DNA from: Propionibacteriaceae bacterium
GTDB taxonomy: Bacteria; Actinomycetota; Actinomycetes; Propionibacteriales; Propionibacteriaceae
Assembly (NCBI GenBank): GCA_027353565.1
Contig: DAIEHO010000254.1
Span: 1 to 9,703, forward strand
DNA length: 9,703 nucleotides
Direction: 5' to 3'
In this document: positions 1 through 6,365 of the stretch, piece by piece
How positions within the stretch are numbered: position 1 is the first letter of the stretch
Layout of the letters: each line of letters opens with the position of its first letter
Notes under the pieces: generated by a model
Seen by the model: the letters and a program-made list of their open reading frames with translations, nothing else
The model's database searches: none
Told to the model about the DNA's origin: nothing
Program-made: the position numbers and the translations under genes

Positions 1-2225
1 AGGGCGACATCCTCCTTCGCGACGGGCCACGAGGAGACCGGAGCCACCGAGCCGGGACCGCCGACGAGATCGCAGAGCGCATCGAAGCTCAGCTCCGCGG
101 CCGCGGTGCGCGGCGGCAGCCCGTACGCCTGGCACACGGACGGGTGCAGCTCGCCGGCGTGGCCGACGGTCACGTCGCCCACGTACAGCCGGGCGCAGCG
201 GCCGGGGTGGTACGGCGCGTACGCGTCCGCCGTGCGCTCGAGCAGGACTCCGGCAGAGCGAGCCACCGCATCGGCGAACGCGATCGCCTGCTGCCAGCCC
301 GCGGGCACACCCGGGAGCCACTCACCCGTGAGGACGCACGCAGCCAGTGTCGGCTGCTTCGGAAGCGCGGCGTGGATGGCCGCCAGCTCCTCGTCGGACG
401 GGCGATGCTCGACCGACGGCATCGGCGCGACACCCACGGGACCCAGGAAGACCGTGCCCACCTCGTACAGGGCGAGGTCGGACTGGCCGCGGGACAGGTT
501 GCGGGCGACAGCGCCGAACAGCCCCGGGAGCAACGTGGTGCGAAGGTACGGTGACGTCTCCGCGAGCGGGTTCGCGACACGGACGAGGTGACGGCGCTCG
601 TCGTCGCGCTCGACGCCGAGCTTGTCGAGGTCTCCCTCGGCCACGAACGGGAACTGGATGACCTCGACGAAGCCGGCAGCCGGGAGAGCGGCGCTCAGCG
701 CGCGTCGGGCCTTCTGCTTCGCGGTGAGGCCGCGACCCCCCTCGGCGCGTGGCAGCACCGGCACGATCGAGTCCAGCCCGATCTTGGTGCCGACCTCCTC
801 GACGTAGTCGTACGGGTCGACGAGGTCCGGGCGCCACGTCGGTGGGAGGCACGTGAGCGTGTCGCCGTCCACGGTCACGTCGACGCCCGAGCCGCGCAGG
901 ATCTCGACGACACGGTCCGCATCGACGGGCGCTCCGAGGACCTCGGCGGGCAACGTGCCCCGGAGGGTCTGTACAGGCATGGCTGGCACGGTTCCGAACA
1001 CGGTCTCGGCCGGGCTGACCGTTCCGCCCGCGAGCTCGACGAGCAGGTCGGCGACGCGATGGGCGGCGGAGTAGGCGGCACCCGGGTCGACCCAGCGCTC
1101 GAACCGCCTGGACGCCTCGGACGGCAGCTTGTGGCGGCGAGCCGTACGGCTGATCCGTACGGGCGCGAACGACGCCGCCTCGATGAGGATGCTGGTCGTC
1201 GACTCCCGCAGCTCTGTGGTCTGACCGCCCATGACGCCCGCAAGGCCGATGACGCCGGAGCCGTCGGTGATGACGAGGTCCTCGCGGTCGAGGGTGCGCT
1301 CGACGTCGTCGAGCGTGGTGAGCCTCTCCCCCGCAACAGCCTCGCGCACGACGATGCCGCCGCTGAGACGGTCGGCGTCGTACGCGTGGAGGGGCTGGCC
1401 GGTCTCGAGCATCACGTAGTTGGTGATGTCGACGGACAGCGAGACCGAGCGCATGCCGGACATCCGCAACCGGCTCTGCATCCAGTCCGGGCTGGGACGG
1501 GTCGGGTCGACGCCGGTCACCGCGACCGCCACGAACAGCGGGCAGTGCTCGGTCTCGGAGCGCACCGGGAAGCCGTCGGCGCGCGGCGACGGGGTCGCCA
1601 GCGCGACCGGGTCGGCGAACGGCACGCCGAAGGCCTGCGCCGTCTCGCGAGCAAGGCCACGGACGGACAGGCAGTAGCCCATGTCCGCCGTCACGGCGAT
1701 GTCGAGCACCTCGTCGGACAGCCCAAGGAGCTCCACGGCGTCGTCGCCGGGCTCCGCCGAACCCGGCTCCAGCACGAGGATGCCCGTGTGGTCAGTACCG
1801 ATGCCGAGCTCGTCGACCGCACAGATCATGCCGTCGGAGACGTGGCCGTACGTCTTGCGGGCGGTCAGCAGGAACCCGCCGGGAAGCATCGTGCCGGGCA
1901 GCGCGACGACGACGAGGTCGCCTGCGTCGAAGTTGTGCGCGCCGCACACGATGCCACGGGATGAGCCGTTCTCGGCCGGCTCGCTGGCGCCGGCGTTGTG
2001 GACGCCCACGTCGACGCGGCACCAGCGGATGACCTTGCCGTTCTTCTGCGGCTCGTCGACGTATCTCAGGACTCGGCCCACGGTCAGCGGGCCGCTGATC
2101 TCGGTCGCCGGCTCGACGCCCTCGACCTCGAGACCCGCGCGGATGAGCGCGTCGCCGATCTCGCGGCCCGTCACCCCGTCCGGCAGCGCCACGTACTCGC
2201 GGACCCAGGAAACAGGCGCCCTCAT
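1..2225 (-). CDS. pheT: Phenylalanine-tRNA ligase beta subunit (3' partial)
   Basis: Beta subunit of the cytoplasmic alpha2-beta2 phenylalanyl-tRNA synthetase, which charges tRNA-Phe using ATP. The ATG lies in an ATGA overlap with the pheS stop and is preceded by GGGAGGAG (2231-2238). My translation gives 741 codons with no stop in frame. It begins MRAPVSWVREYVALPDG and continues through a tRNA-binding OB-fold region (about residues 45-155), a B3/B4 domain with ITNYVMLETGQPLHAYD (about 267-283), and a B5 region ending in YDYVEEVGTKIGL (from about 472). A synthetase-like core follows. The last visible residues, VSSWPVAKEDVA, match the start of the C-terminal ferredoxin-fold anticodon-binding domain, so roughly the last 90 residues lie outside the window. 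This truncation is the window edge, not a mutation. It is the last visible gene of the infC-rpmI-rplT-methyltransferase-pheST group. Identity is very secure; domain limits are approximate. Confidence 0.97.
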   Translation of the reverse strand, partial: MRAPVSWVREYVALPDGVTGREIGDALIRAGLEVEGVEPATEISGPLTVGRVLRYVDEPQKNGKVIRWCRVDVGVHNAGASEPAENGSSRGIVCGAHNFDAGDLVVVALPGTMLPGGFLLTARKTYGHVSDGMICAVDELGIGTDHTGILVLEPGSAEPGDDAVELLGLSDEVLDIAVTADMGYCLSVRGLARETAQAFGVPFADPVALATPSPRADGFPVRSETEHCPLFVAVAVTGVDPTRPSPDWMQSRLRMSGMRSVSLSVDITNYVMLETGQPLHAYDADRLSGGIVVREAVAGERLTTLDDVERTLDREDLVITDGSGVIGLAGVMGGQTTELRESTTSILIEAASFAPVRISRTARRHKLPSEASRRFERWVDPGAAYSAAHRVADLLVELAGGTVSPAETVFGTVPAMPVQTLRGTLPAEVLGAPVDADRVVEILRGSGVDVTVDGDTLTCLPPTWRPDLVDPYDYVEEVGTKIGLDSIVPVLPRAEGGRGLTAKQKARRALSAALPAAGFVEVIQFPFVAEGDLDKLGVERDDERRHLVRVANPLAETSPYLRTTLLPGLFGAVARNLSRGQSDLALYEVGTVFLGPVGVAPMPSVEHRPSDEELAAIHAALPKQPTLAACVLTGEWLPGVPAGWQQAIAFADAVARSAGVLLERTADAYAPYHPGRCARLYVGDVTVGHAGELHPSVCQAYGLPPRTAAAELSFDALCDLVGGPGSVAPVSSWPVAKEDVA

Positions 2226-3331
2226 CGTGCTCCTCCCACGAGCGACCGGCTGAACCGTACGTCGCCCTCCACCATGTCGCGCATGTCGGCCGCGTTGTTG
2301 CGGAACATGAGGCTCCGCTCGACGCCCATGCCGAACGCGAAGCCGCTGTAGACCTCGGCATCGATCCCGCACGCCGTCAGCACGCGCGGGTTGACGACAC
2401 CGCAGCCGCCCCACTCGATCCAGCCCTCGCTCGAGCACGTACGGCACGGGTTGGCCGGGTCGTTGACGCTGGCGCCGTGGCAGACGAAGCACTCGAGGTC
2501 GAGCTCGGCGCTCGGCTCGGTGAACGGGAAGTAGTTGGGCCGGATCCGGATCTCGATGTCGCCGAACATCACCTTCGCGAGGTGCTGCAGCGTGCCCACG
2601 AGGTGAGCCATCGAGATTCCCTTGTCGACGACGAGGCCCTCGATCTGGTGGAAGACCGGTACGTGGGTGGCGTCGAACTCGTCGGCCCGGTACACCTTGC
2701 CCGGGCAGACGACGTAGATCGGCAGCGGCCGGTCGAGCATCGAGCGGGCCTGGACCGGCGACGTGTGCGTACGGAGCACGATGTTGTTCTCGACGTCACC
2801 GACGAACAGCGTGTCCGTGGTGCCGCGCGCCGGGTGGTCCGGGCCGATGTTGAGCGCGTCGAAGTTGAGCCAGGCGGCCTCGGCCTCGGGCCCCTCCGCG
2901 ATCTCCCACCCCATCGAGACGAACACGTCGCCGAGGACGTCCATGAGCGCGGTGATGGGATGCACGGCCCCGATCGGTGCGACGTCGACCGGAACCGTGA
3001 CGTCGACGCGCTCCTCGACCAGTGCCCGCTCGAGCTCGGCGGCACCGACCTCGGCCTCACGGGCGGCCAGTGCCTGCTGGATCTCGCCGCGCGCCTTGCC
3101 GACGCGAGCCCCGGCGTCCTTACGAGCAGCCGGGGGCAGTGCGCCGATCTCGCGATTCGCGAGGGCGAGCGGAGACCGGTCTCCCGCGTGCGCGATCCGT
3201 GCGGACTTGAGGTCGGCGAGGGTCTCGGCCGCTGCGAAGGAGGCGAGCGCCGCGTCGACCATGGCCTGTACGGACTCGGCCGTCAATGGCGTGACCTCGA
3301 CCGGGTCGTAGTTCGTGTTCGGGCCTGACAT
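2222..3331 (-). CDS. pheS: Phenylalanine-tRNA ligase alpha subunit
   Basis: Catalytic alpha subunit of phenylalanyl-tRNA synthetase, 369 aa, the usual length for actinomycetes. Residues 1-100 form an N-terminal helical, coiled-coil-like tRNA-binding arm. Class II signatures follow: motif 1 around 124-149 (HPITALMDVLGDVF), motif 2 around 211-235 (GKVYRADEFDATHVPVFHQI) and motif 3 at 330-344 (GFAFGMGVERSLMFR). Between motifs 2 and 3 lie paired cysteines C281-x2-C284 and C296-x2-C299, which look like a zinc knuckle. E. coli PheS, as I recall it, lacks them. The ATG at 3331 has GAGGGGA three bases upstream. The gene starts 30 nt after the methyltransferase stop and overlaps pheT by 4 nt (ATGA), so the two subunits are probably translationally coupled. 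It may also have its own promoter at 3359-3364. Confidence 0.98.
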   Translation of the reverse strand: MSGPNTNYDPVEVTPLTAESVQAMVDAALASFAAAETLADLKSARIAHAGDRSPLALANREIGALPPAARKDAGARVGKARGEIQQALAAREAEVGAAELERALVEERVDVTVPVDVAPIGAVHPITALMDVLGDVFVSMGWEIAEGPEAEAAWLNFDALNIGPDHPARGTTDTLFVGDVENNIVLRTHTSPVQARSMLDRPLPIYVVCPGKVYRADEFDATHVPVFHQIEGLVVDKGISMAHLVGTLQHLAKVMFGDIEIRIRPNYFPFTEPSAELDLECFVCHGASVNDPANPCRTCSSEGWIEWGGCGVVNPRVLTACGIDAEVYSGFAFGMGVERSLMFRNNAADMRDMVEGDVRFSRSLVGGAR

Positions 3332-3358
3332 GTGTCCCCTCGTCTGTTCCGACTGGTG

Positions 3359-3364
3359 AGTCTA
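3359..3364 (-). promoter_or_regulatory. Candidate -10 box for pheST
   Basis: TAGACT overlaps the TAG stop codon of the upstream methyltransferase gene. It fits the actinobacterial TAnnnT -10 pattern and is identical to the box proposed for infC. It would start a transcript about 20 nt ahead of the pheS ATG, leaving room for the GAGGGGA ribosome site. No convincing -35 element is seen 16-19 nt upstream, so this is only a candidate. Confidence 0.25.
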
Positions 3365-4225
3365 GGAAGTCCGGGCGGTGGTCGGCATCTCGATTGCCGT
3401 CGTGGACGTGTGGTGAGCCGCCGCGGTGGCGTACAGGCAGACGGCAGCCGCCGTCGACAGGTTGAGGCTCTCGGCCGCTCCCCACATCGGCACCTTCGCG
3501 ACGAGGTCGGCGGTGGCAAGGTCGTCCGCGGGCAGGCCCCATGCCTCGTTGCCGAACACCCAGGCGATCGGCGCGGTCAGGTCGAGGTCGAGGAGCGTCC
3601 GTGTCCCGGACCCGTCGGCGGCGACCACGGTGAGGCCGGCGACCCTGAGCGCGTCGGTGGCCTCCTCGAGGCTGATGTCGGTGACGACGGGCAGGTGGAA
3701 CAGGCTCCCGACCGACGCCCGTACGGTCTTGGGGTTGTACGCGTCGACGGAGCCCTGCGTGAGGATCACCGCGTCGGCGCCGAACGCGTCGGCGCAGCGG
3801 ATGACCGTGCCGGCGTTGCCAGGGTCGCGCACCTGAGCGCACACCACGACGAGGCGGGGCGCAGTGGCGACGACGTCGTTGAGGGACGCCGACGTCGCGC
3901 GGCACACCGCGACGAGCCCCTGCGGTGTCACGGTGTCGGTGAGCGACGCGAGCTCGGTGTCGCCGACCAGCAGCTCCGCGACACCTGAGGCCGTCGCGGC
4001 CCGGACGATGTCCGCGTGCCGGTCGGCACCTGTGGCCGTGACGAAGAGGCGCTGTACGAGACCGGCCGCAACCGCCTCGCGTACCGCCTGCGGCCCCTCG
4101 GCGAGGAACTGCCCAGCGGCACGCCGGCCCTTGAGCGTCAACAGCCGTCGAGCCGACCGGATGGCTCCCGCGTGTGCGGGTCCGGTCGGCTCGGAGGCTG
4201 CGGACGAATGGTTCGTCCGCGTCAT
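3362..4225 (-). CDS. TrmH/SpoU-family RNA 2'-O-methyltransferase
   Basis: A 287-aa SPOUT-class enzyme that probably transfers a methyl group from SAM to a ribose 2'-OH in ribosomal RNA. Residues 20-110 form the substrate-binding N-domain (SARRLLTLKGRR, FLAEGPQAVREAV). The knotted catalytic domain shows all three SpoU motifs: NAGTVIR at 137-143 with the catalytic-type Asn and Arg, VFGNEAWGLP at 223-232, and VPMWGAAESLNLSTAAA at 245-261. The equivalent gene beside rplT in Mycobacterium tuberculosis is named tsnR, but the modified nucleotide cannot be read from sequence. The ATG at 4225 is 8 nt past the rplT stop and has no Shine-Dalgarno match, so translation probably depends on ribosomes finishing rplT. 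A perfect 9-bp hairpin begins two bases after the start codon. Later starts would cut into conserved sequence. Confidence 0.93.
   Translation of the reverse strand: MTRTNHSSAASEPTGPAHAGAIRSARRLLTLKGRRAAGQFLAEGPQAVREAVAAGLVQRLFVTATGADRHADIVRAATASGVAELLVGDTELASLTDTVTPQGLVAVCRATSASLNDVVATAPRLVVVCAQVRDPGNAGTVIRCADAFGADAVILTQGSVDAYNPKTVRASVGSLFHLPVVTDISLEEATDALRVAGLTVVAADGSGTRTLLDLDLTAPIAWVFGNEAWGLPADDLATADLVAKVPMWGAAESLNLSTAAAVCLYATAAAHHTSTTAIEMPTTARTS
4200..4220 (-). repeat. Perfect hairpin just after methyltransferase start codon
   Basis: Reading on the minus strand, GCGGACGAA - CCA - TTCGTCCGC is a perfect 9-bp inverted repeat with a 3-nt loop, starting two bases after the ATG at 4225. It encodes part of a poorly conserved N-terminus. 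There is no T-tract on either strand, so it is not an intrinsic terminator. In mRNA it would fold inside the ribosome footprint of a start codon that lacks a Shine-Dalgarno site. Confidence 0.8.
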
Positions 4226-4233
4226 GAGGTTGG

Positions 4234-4602
4234 TCAGGCCGCCGTGGCCGACGACGCTTCCTTCGCAGCCGTCACCAGCGCGGAGAAGGCGTTCGGGTCG
4301 TTGACGGCGAGGTCGGCGAGGATCTTGCGGTCCACCTCGATGCCGGCAGCCTTGAGACCCGAGATGAAGCGGTTGTAGGTCATGCCGTCGGCACGAGCCG
4401 CCGCGTTGATCCGCTGGATCCACAGGGCGCGGAAGTCGCCCTTGCGGTCCTTGCGGTCACGGTACGAGTAGGCGAGGGAGTGGAGCAGCTGCTCCTTCGC
4501 CTTGCGGTACAGACGTGAACGCTGCCCCCGGTAGCCGGACGCCATCTCGAGGATCTCGCGGCGCTTCTTGTGTGCGTTCACTGCGCGCTTGACGCGTGCC
4601 AT
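4234..4602 (-). CDS. rplT: 50S ribosomal protein L20
   Basis: Ribosomal protein L20, 122 aa, an early 23S rRNA-binding protein needed for assembly of the large subunit. It starts [20 protein letters not shown] and contains the family blocks [37 protein letters not shown] and [20 protein letters not shown]. The N-terminal half is strongly basic, as expected for the arm that threads into rRNA. A short alanine- and serine-rich tail (KEASSATAA) follows the conserved part. AAGGAG sits six bases before the ATG. The gene is 32 nt downstream of rpmI and 8 nt upstream of the methyltransferase gene, in the conserved infC-rpmI-rplT order. Length and sequence are ordinary. Confidence 0.99.
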   Translation of the reverse strand: MARVKRAVNAHKKRREILEMASGYRGQRSRLYRKAKEQLLHSLAYSYRDRKDRKGDFRALWIQRINAAARADGMTYNRFISGLKAAGIEVDRKILADLAVNDPNAFSALVTAAKEASSATAA

Positions 4603-4634
4603 GAGTTACTCCTTGATGCTGAGGTCTGATGGGT

Positions 4635-4829
4635 TCACTTGCCGAGGAGGCGGCGGACCTTCTTGAGGTCCGCTCCCTGCACTGCGGCGTCGGGCATGAG
4701 GCGCCGCATCGCACGCGACGACTTGTGCTCGTTGAGGTGGCGCTTGCCGGCTGACCGGTGCGTGATCTTGCCGGTTCCCGTGACCTTGAACCGCTTCTTG
4801 GCACCGGAGTGCGTCTTCATCTTCGGCAT
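4635..4829 (-). CDS. rpmI: 50S ribosomal protein L35
   Basis: Ribosomal protein L35, 64 aa, a small basic protein of the large subunit. It has the family start [20 protein letters not shown], then the central [19 protein letters not shown] and the C-terminal [11 protein letters not shown]. Length is typical. The ATG at 4829 is preceded by CGGAG five bases upstream. It lies 42 nt after infC in an A-rich gap (GAAGAAACAGAAAC) and 32 nt before rplT. I see no promoter or terminator between these genes, so it should be expressed from the infC leader. Confidence 0.99.
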   Translation of the reverse strand: MPKMKTHSGAKKRFKVTGTGKITHRSAGKRHLNEHKSSRAMRRLMPDAAVQGADLKKVRRLLGK

Positions 4830-4871
4830 GTGCCGCTCCGTTTCTGTTTCTTCGGACTTGAGGAGGCTCGA

Positions 4872-5588
4872 CTACACGTCGATGCCAGGATCCAGGTTGT
4901 CTGAGGGTCCACGACGACGCTTGGGCGCGTCCTTGGCTGCGTGCGCGGCGCGGAGCTCGGCAAGAGCGCGCTGCTCGGCCTCTTCGCTCGCGGAGCGCTC
5001 GGCCGCACGGCGGTCCTTCTCGACCTGCAGCTCGACGCGGGCGTCGGACTTCTTGCGGGTCGGGGCGAGCACCATGAGCATGTTCCGGCCGTCCTGCTTC
5101 GGCGCGGACTCGACGATGCCGTCCTCGGAGACGTCCTCGGCCAGCTTCTTGAGCAGGTTGAAGCCGAGCTCGGGCTTCGACTGCTCGCGGCCGCGGAACA
5201 TGATGGTGATCTTGACCTTGTCGCCGCCCTTGAGGAAGCGGATGACGTGGCCCTTCTTGGTGTCGTAGTCGTGAGCATCGATCTTCGGCCGGAGCTTCAT
5301 CTCTTTGATCACGGTGTTCGTCTGGTTGCGCCTCGACTCGCGGGCCTTCTGGGCGGCTTCGTACTTGAACTTGCCGTAGTCCATGAGCTTGCACACCGGC
5401 GGTCGGTTGCCCGGCGCGACCTCCACGAGGTCCAGGTCGGCCTCCTGGGCAAGACGGATGGCGTCCTCGATGCGGACGATTCCGACCTGCTCACCGTTCG
5501 GGCCGACGAGTCTTACCTCGGGCACGCGGATGCGGTCGTTGATGCGCGGTTCAGTGCTTAGGTGGCCGCCACGGGGTTCAGTGCTGAT
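4872..5588 (-). CDS. infC: Translation initiation factor IF-3, ATC start
   Basis: IF-3 binds the 30S subunit, keeps it apart from 50S and checks start-codon pairing. From the proposed start the product is 238 aa. The N-domain covers about 16-85 ([32 protein letters not shown]) and the C-domain about 93-178 ([45 protein letters not shown]). A charged 58-residue tail follows, rich in Ala, Glu and Arg and ending [17 protein letters not shown]. coli IF-3 is 180 aa. I place the start at the ATC at 5588 because GGAGGACAC lies directly upstream and it opens the STEPR stretch that leads into the conserved RIN. A TTG at 5660 is in the same frame, but its codons would form a terminator hairpin, so I reject it. 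infC genes are known to use non-AUG starts for autoregulation. First gene of the translation operon. Confidence 0.95.
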   Translation of the reverse strand: MSTEPRGGHLSTEPRINDRIRVPEVRLVGPNGEQVGIVRIEDAIRLAQEADLDLVEVAPGNRPPVCKLMDYGKFKYEAAQKARESRRNQTNTVIKEMKLRPKIDAHDYDTKKGHVIRFLKGGDKVKITIMFRGREQSKPELGFNLLKKLAEDVSEDGIVESAPKQDGRNMLMVLAPTRKKSDARVELQVEKDRRAAERSASEEAEQRALAELRAAHAAKDAPKRRRGPSDNLDPGIDV

Positions 5589-5597
5589 GTGTCCTCC
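5544..5597 (-). repeat. In-frame tandem duplication of infC start region (2 x 27 bp)
   Basis: Unit 1 (5597-5571) reads GGHISTEPR if translated and unit 2 (5570-5544) reads GGHLSTEPR. The units match at 21 of 27 bases, including an exact 11-base run AGCACTGAACC. In unit 2 the Shine-Dalgarno GGAGG has become GGCGG and the ATC has become CTA. Unit 2 is directly joined to the conserved IF-3 body (RINDRIRV). Confidence 0.85.
5586..5597 (-). promoter_or_regulatory. infC ribosome site with ATC start codon
   Basis: On the minus strand GGAGG (5597-5593), a 4-nt spacer ACAC, then ATC (5588-5586). No ATG or GTG in this frame lies near the conserved IF-3 N-terminus. A good Shine-Dalgarno followed by a poor start codon is the arrangement by which IF-3 is known to repress its own translation in other bacteria. 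Confidence 0.8.
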
Positions 5598-5623
5598 AAG
5601 GATCTGTACGGATGCCGACGACG

Positions 5624-5653
5624 AAAAGGGCCTCCGCGCGTACGCGAAGACCC
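5624..5653 (-). terminator. Intrinsic terminator (attenuator) in infC leader
   Basis: Minus strand: GGGTCTTCGCG - TACG - CGCGGAGGCCC, an 11-bp stem with two G-T wobbles and a four-base loop, followed at once by TTTT. It ends 35 nt before the infC ATC and 26 nt before its Shine-Dalgarno, so terminated transcripts would never reach infC. It lies well past the SseB stop (5838) and a promoter candidate (5768-5773), so it fits a leader attenuator better than an end-of-operon terminator. Confidence 0.75.
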
Positions 5654-5658
5654 TGACC

Positions 5659-5683
5659 AAGGCGCACGCCGAAGCGCTGCCTT
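5659..5683 (-). other. UUCG-capped hairpin in infC leader
   Basis: Minus strand: AAGGC, an internal bulge, GCGC, loop TTCG, then GCGT, a bulge and GCCTT. The loop closed by C-G is the unusually stable C(UUCG)G type. It sits directly upstream of the terminator stem, so it looks like part of an ordered leader RNA. Confidence 0.65.
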
Positions 5684-5689
5684 CTGTGA

Positions 5690-5726
5690 TGACCTGCCAC
5701 CTCGAGGGCGGTCAGGTGGGAGGTCA
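5690..5726 (-). other. Long imperfect hairpin in infC leader
   Basis: Minus strand: TGACCT-C-CCACCT, an 11-nt loop, then AGGTGG-C-AGGTCA. This gives two 6-bp helices separated by a C-C mismatch. Its 5' strand can instead form GGAGG-CCTGA-CCTCC with sequence just upstream (5733-5719). The two folds share bases and exclude each other. Confidence 0.75.
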
Positions 5727-5767
5727 GGCCTCCACTTCCGCGCGGCCCTCGTCGGGCCGACCGGGTC

Positions 5768-5773
5768 AGTCTA
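5768..5773 (-). promoter_or_regulatory. Candidate -10 box for the infC operon
   Basis: TAGACT fits the actinobacterial TAnnnT pattern. The transcript would start near 5761 and carry a leader of about 170 nt that includes both upstream hairpins and the terminator. The -35 region is poor. The sequence between here and the SseB stop (5774-5837) holds only a weak GGGC-GTGA-GCCC hairpin and no clear terminator, so read-through from the his-side genes is possible. Confidence 0.45.
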
Positions 5774-5837
5774 TGCGGAGGGTCCGACTGGCGCGAAATC
5801 GTTGCCGGGCTCACGCCCTGCGCACGCGGCACGGCGA

Positions 5838-6362
5838 TCAGTCGCGCGTGTCGAGGTAGGCCCAGCCGAAACCGCCGTCCTCCAGCTCCACGAGCCGCCG
5901 GCCCTGGGCGAGCTGGGAGATGAGGTCGTCGCCGATGACGAACGGTACGGGTCCGGCCGGGTCGACGAGCAGTTCGTCGTCCCCCGTCTCGAGGACCGTC
6001 GCGGCCACGTCGTCGAGGGTCGCCGGTACAGGTCGGGCTCGCGGTTCCCAGGCGACGAGCGAGTCCATCCCGGTGAACGCGAGCAGGGCTCGGCGGCCGT
6101 CGGCCGCCCGGATGGAGACTGCGGCCAGCTCAGTCCGTCGGTCGGGGTCCCGACCCTCCATGGAGTCGTCGCCGCTGGCCACGACGGGGAGCAGCAGCCG
6201 GGAGACGCACAGGGCCGCCACGGCACGCAGGTAGCTGGTCGGGGGGTCGGTCGCGGCGTCCGCCACCGCCGCACGGACGACCGGGTCGGCCTCGCCGCGG
6301 TCGCCGATGAACGCCGAGCCCGGCTGGGCGAGGGTGCGCCGGTGACCGGGCTCGTCAGTCAC
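5838..6362 (-). CDS. SseB-family protein
   Basis: A 174-aa soluble protein that resembles the SseB N-terminal domain family common in actinomycetes; molecular role unknown. Recognisable stretches are YLRAVAALCVSRLLLPVV (about 44-61), RRALLAFTGMDSLVAW (about 89-104), the ARPVPATLDDVAATVLE block and DELLVDPAGPVPFVI before a C-terminal helix and strand. There is no signal peptide or membrane segment. The start is GTG at 6362, with GGGGGAG six bases upstream and inside the end of the preceding gene. It begins 3 nt after the PH-like gene stop, so it is probably co-transcribed with hisG. The family call rests on my recall of the pattern and is fairly secure; function is not assigned. It is the last gene before the infC leader. 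Confidence 0.75.
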   Translation of the reverse strand: MTDEPGHRRTLAQPGSAFIGDRGEADPVVRAAVADAATDPPTSYLRAVAALCVSRLLLPVVASGDDSMEGRDPDRRTELAAVSIRAADGRRALLAFTGMDSLVAWEPRARPVPATLDDVAATVLETGDDELLVDPAGPVPFVIGDDLISQLAQGRRLVELEDGGFGWAYLDTRD

Positions 6363-6365
6363 CGG

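Noticed and set aside
588..1964. Long plus-strand open frame of 458 codons opposite pheT
   Set aside because: It mirrors the well-conserved pheT frame. Antisense open frames are expected at this GC content, and the peptide resembles no known family.
5589..5660. Upstream extension of infC to the in-frame TTG at 5660
   Set aside because: The extra codons are the terminator stem, loop and T-tract. The strong ribosome site lies downstream at 5597-5593.
5801..5830. GGGC-GTGA-GCCC hairpin after the SseB gene as a terminator
   Set aside because: A 4-bp stem with no T-tract; too weak to call.
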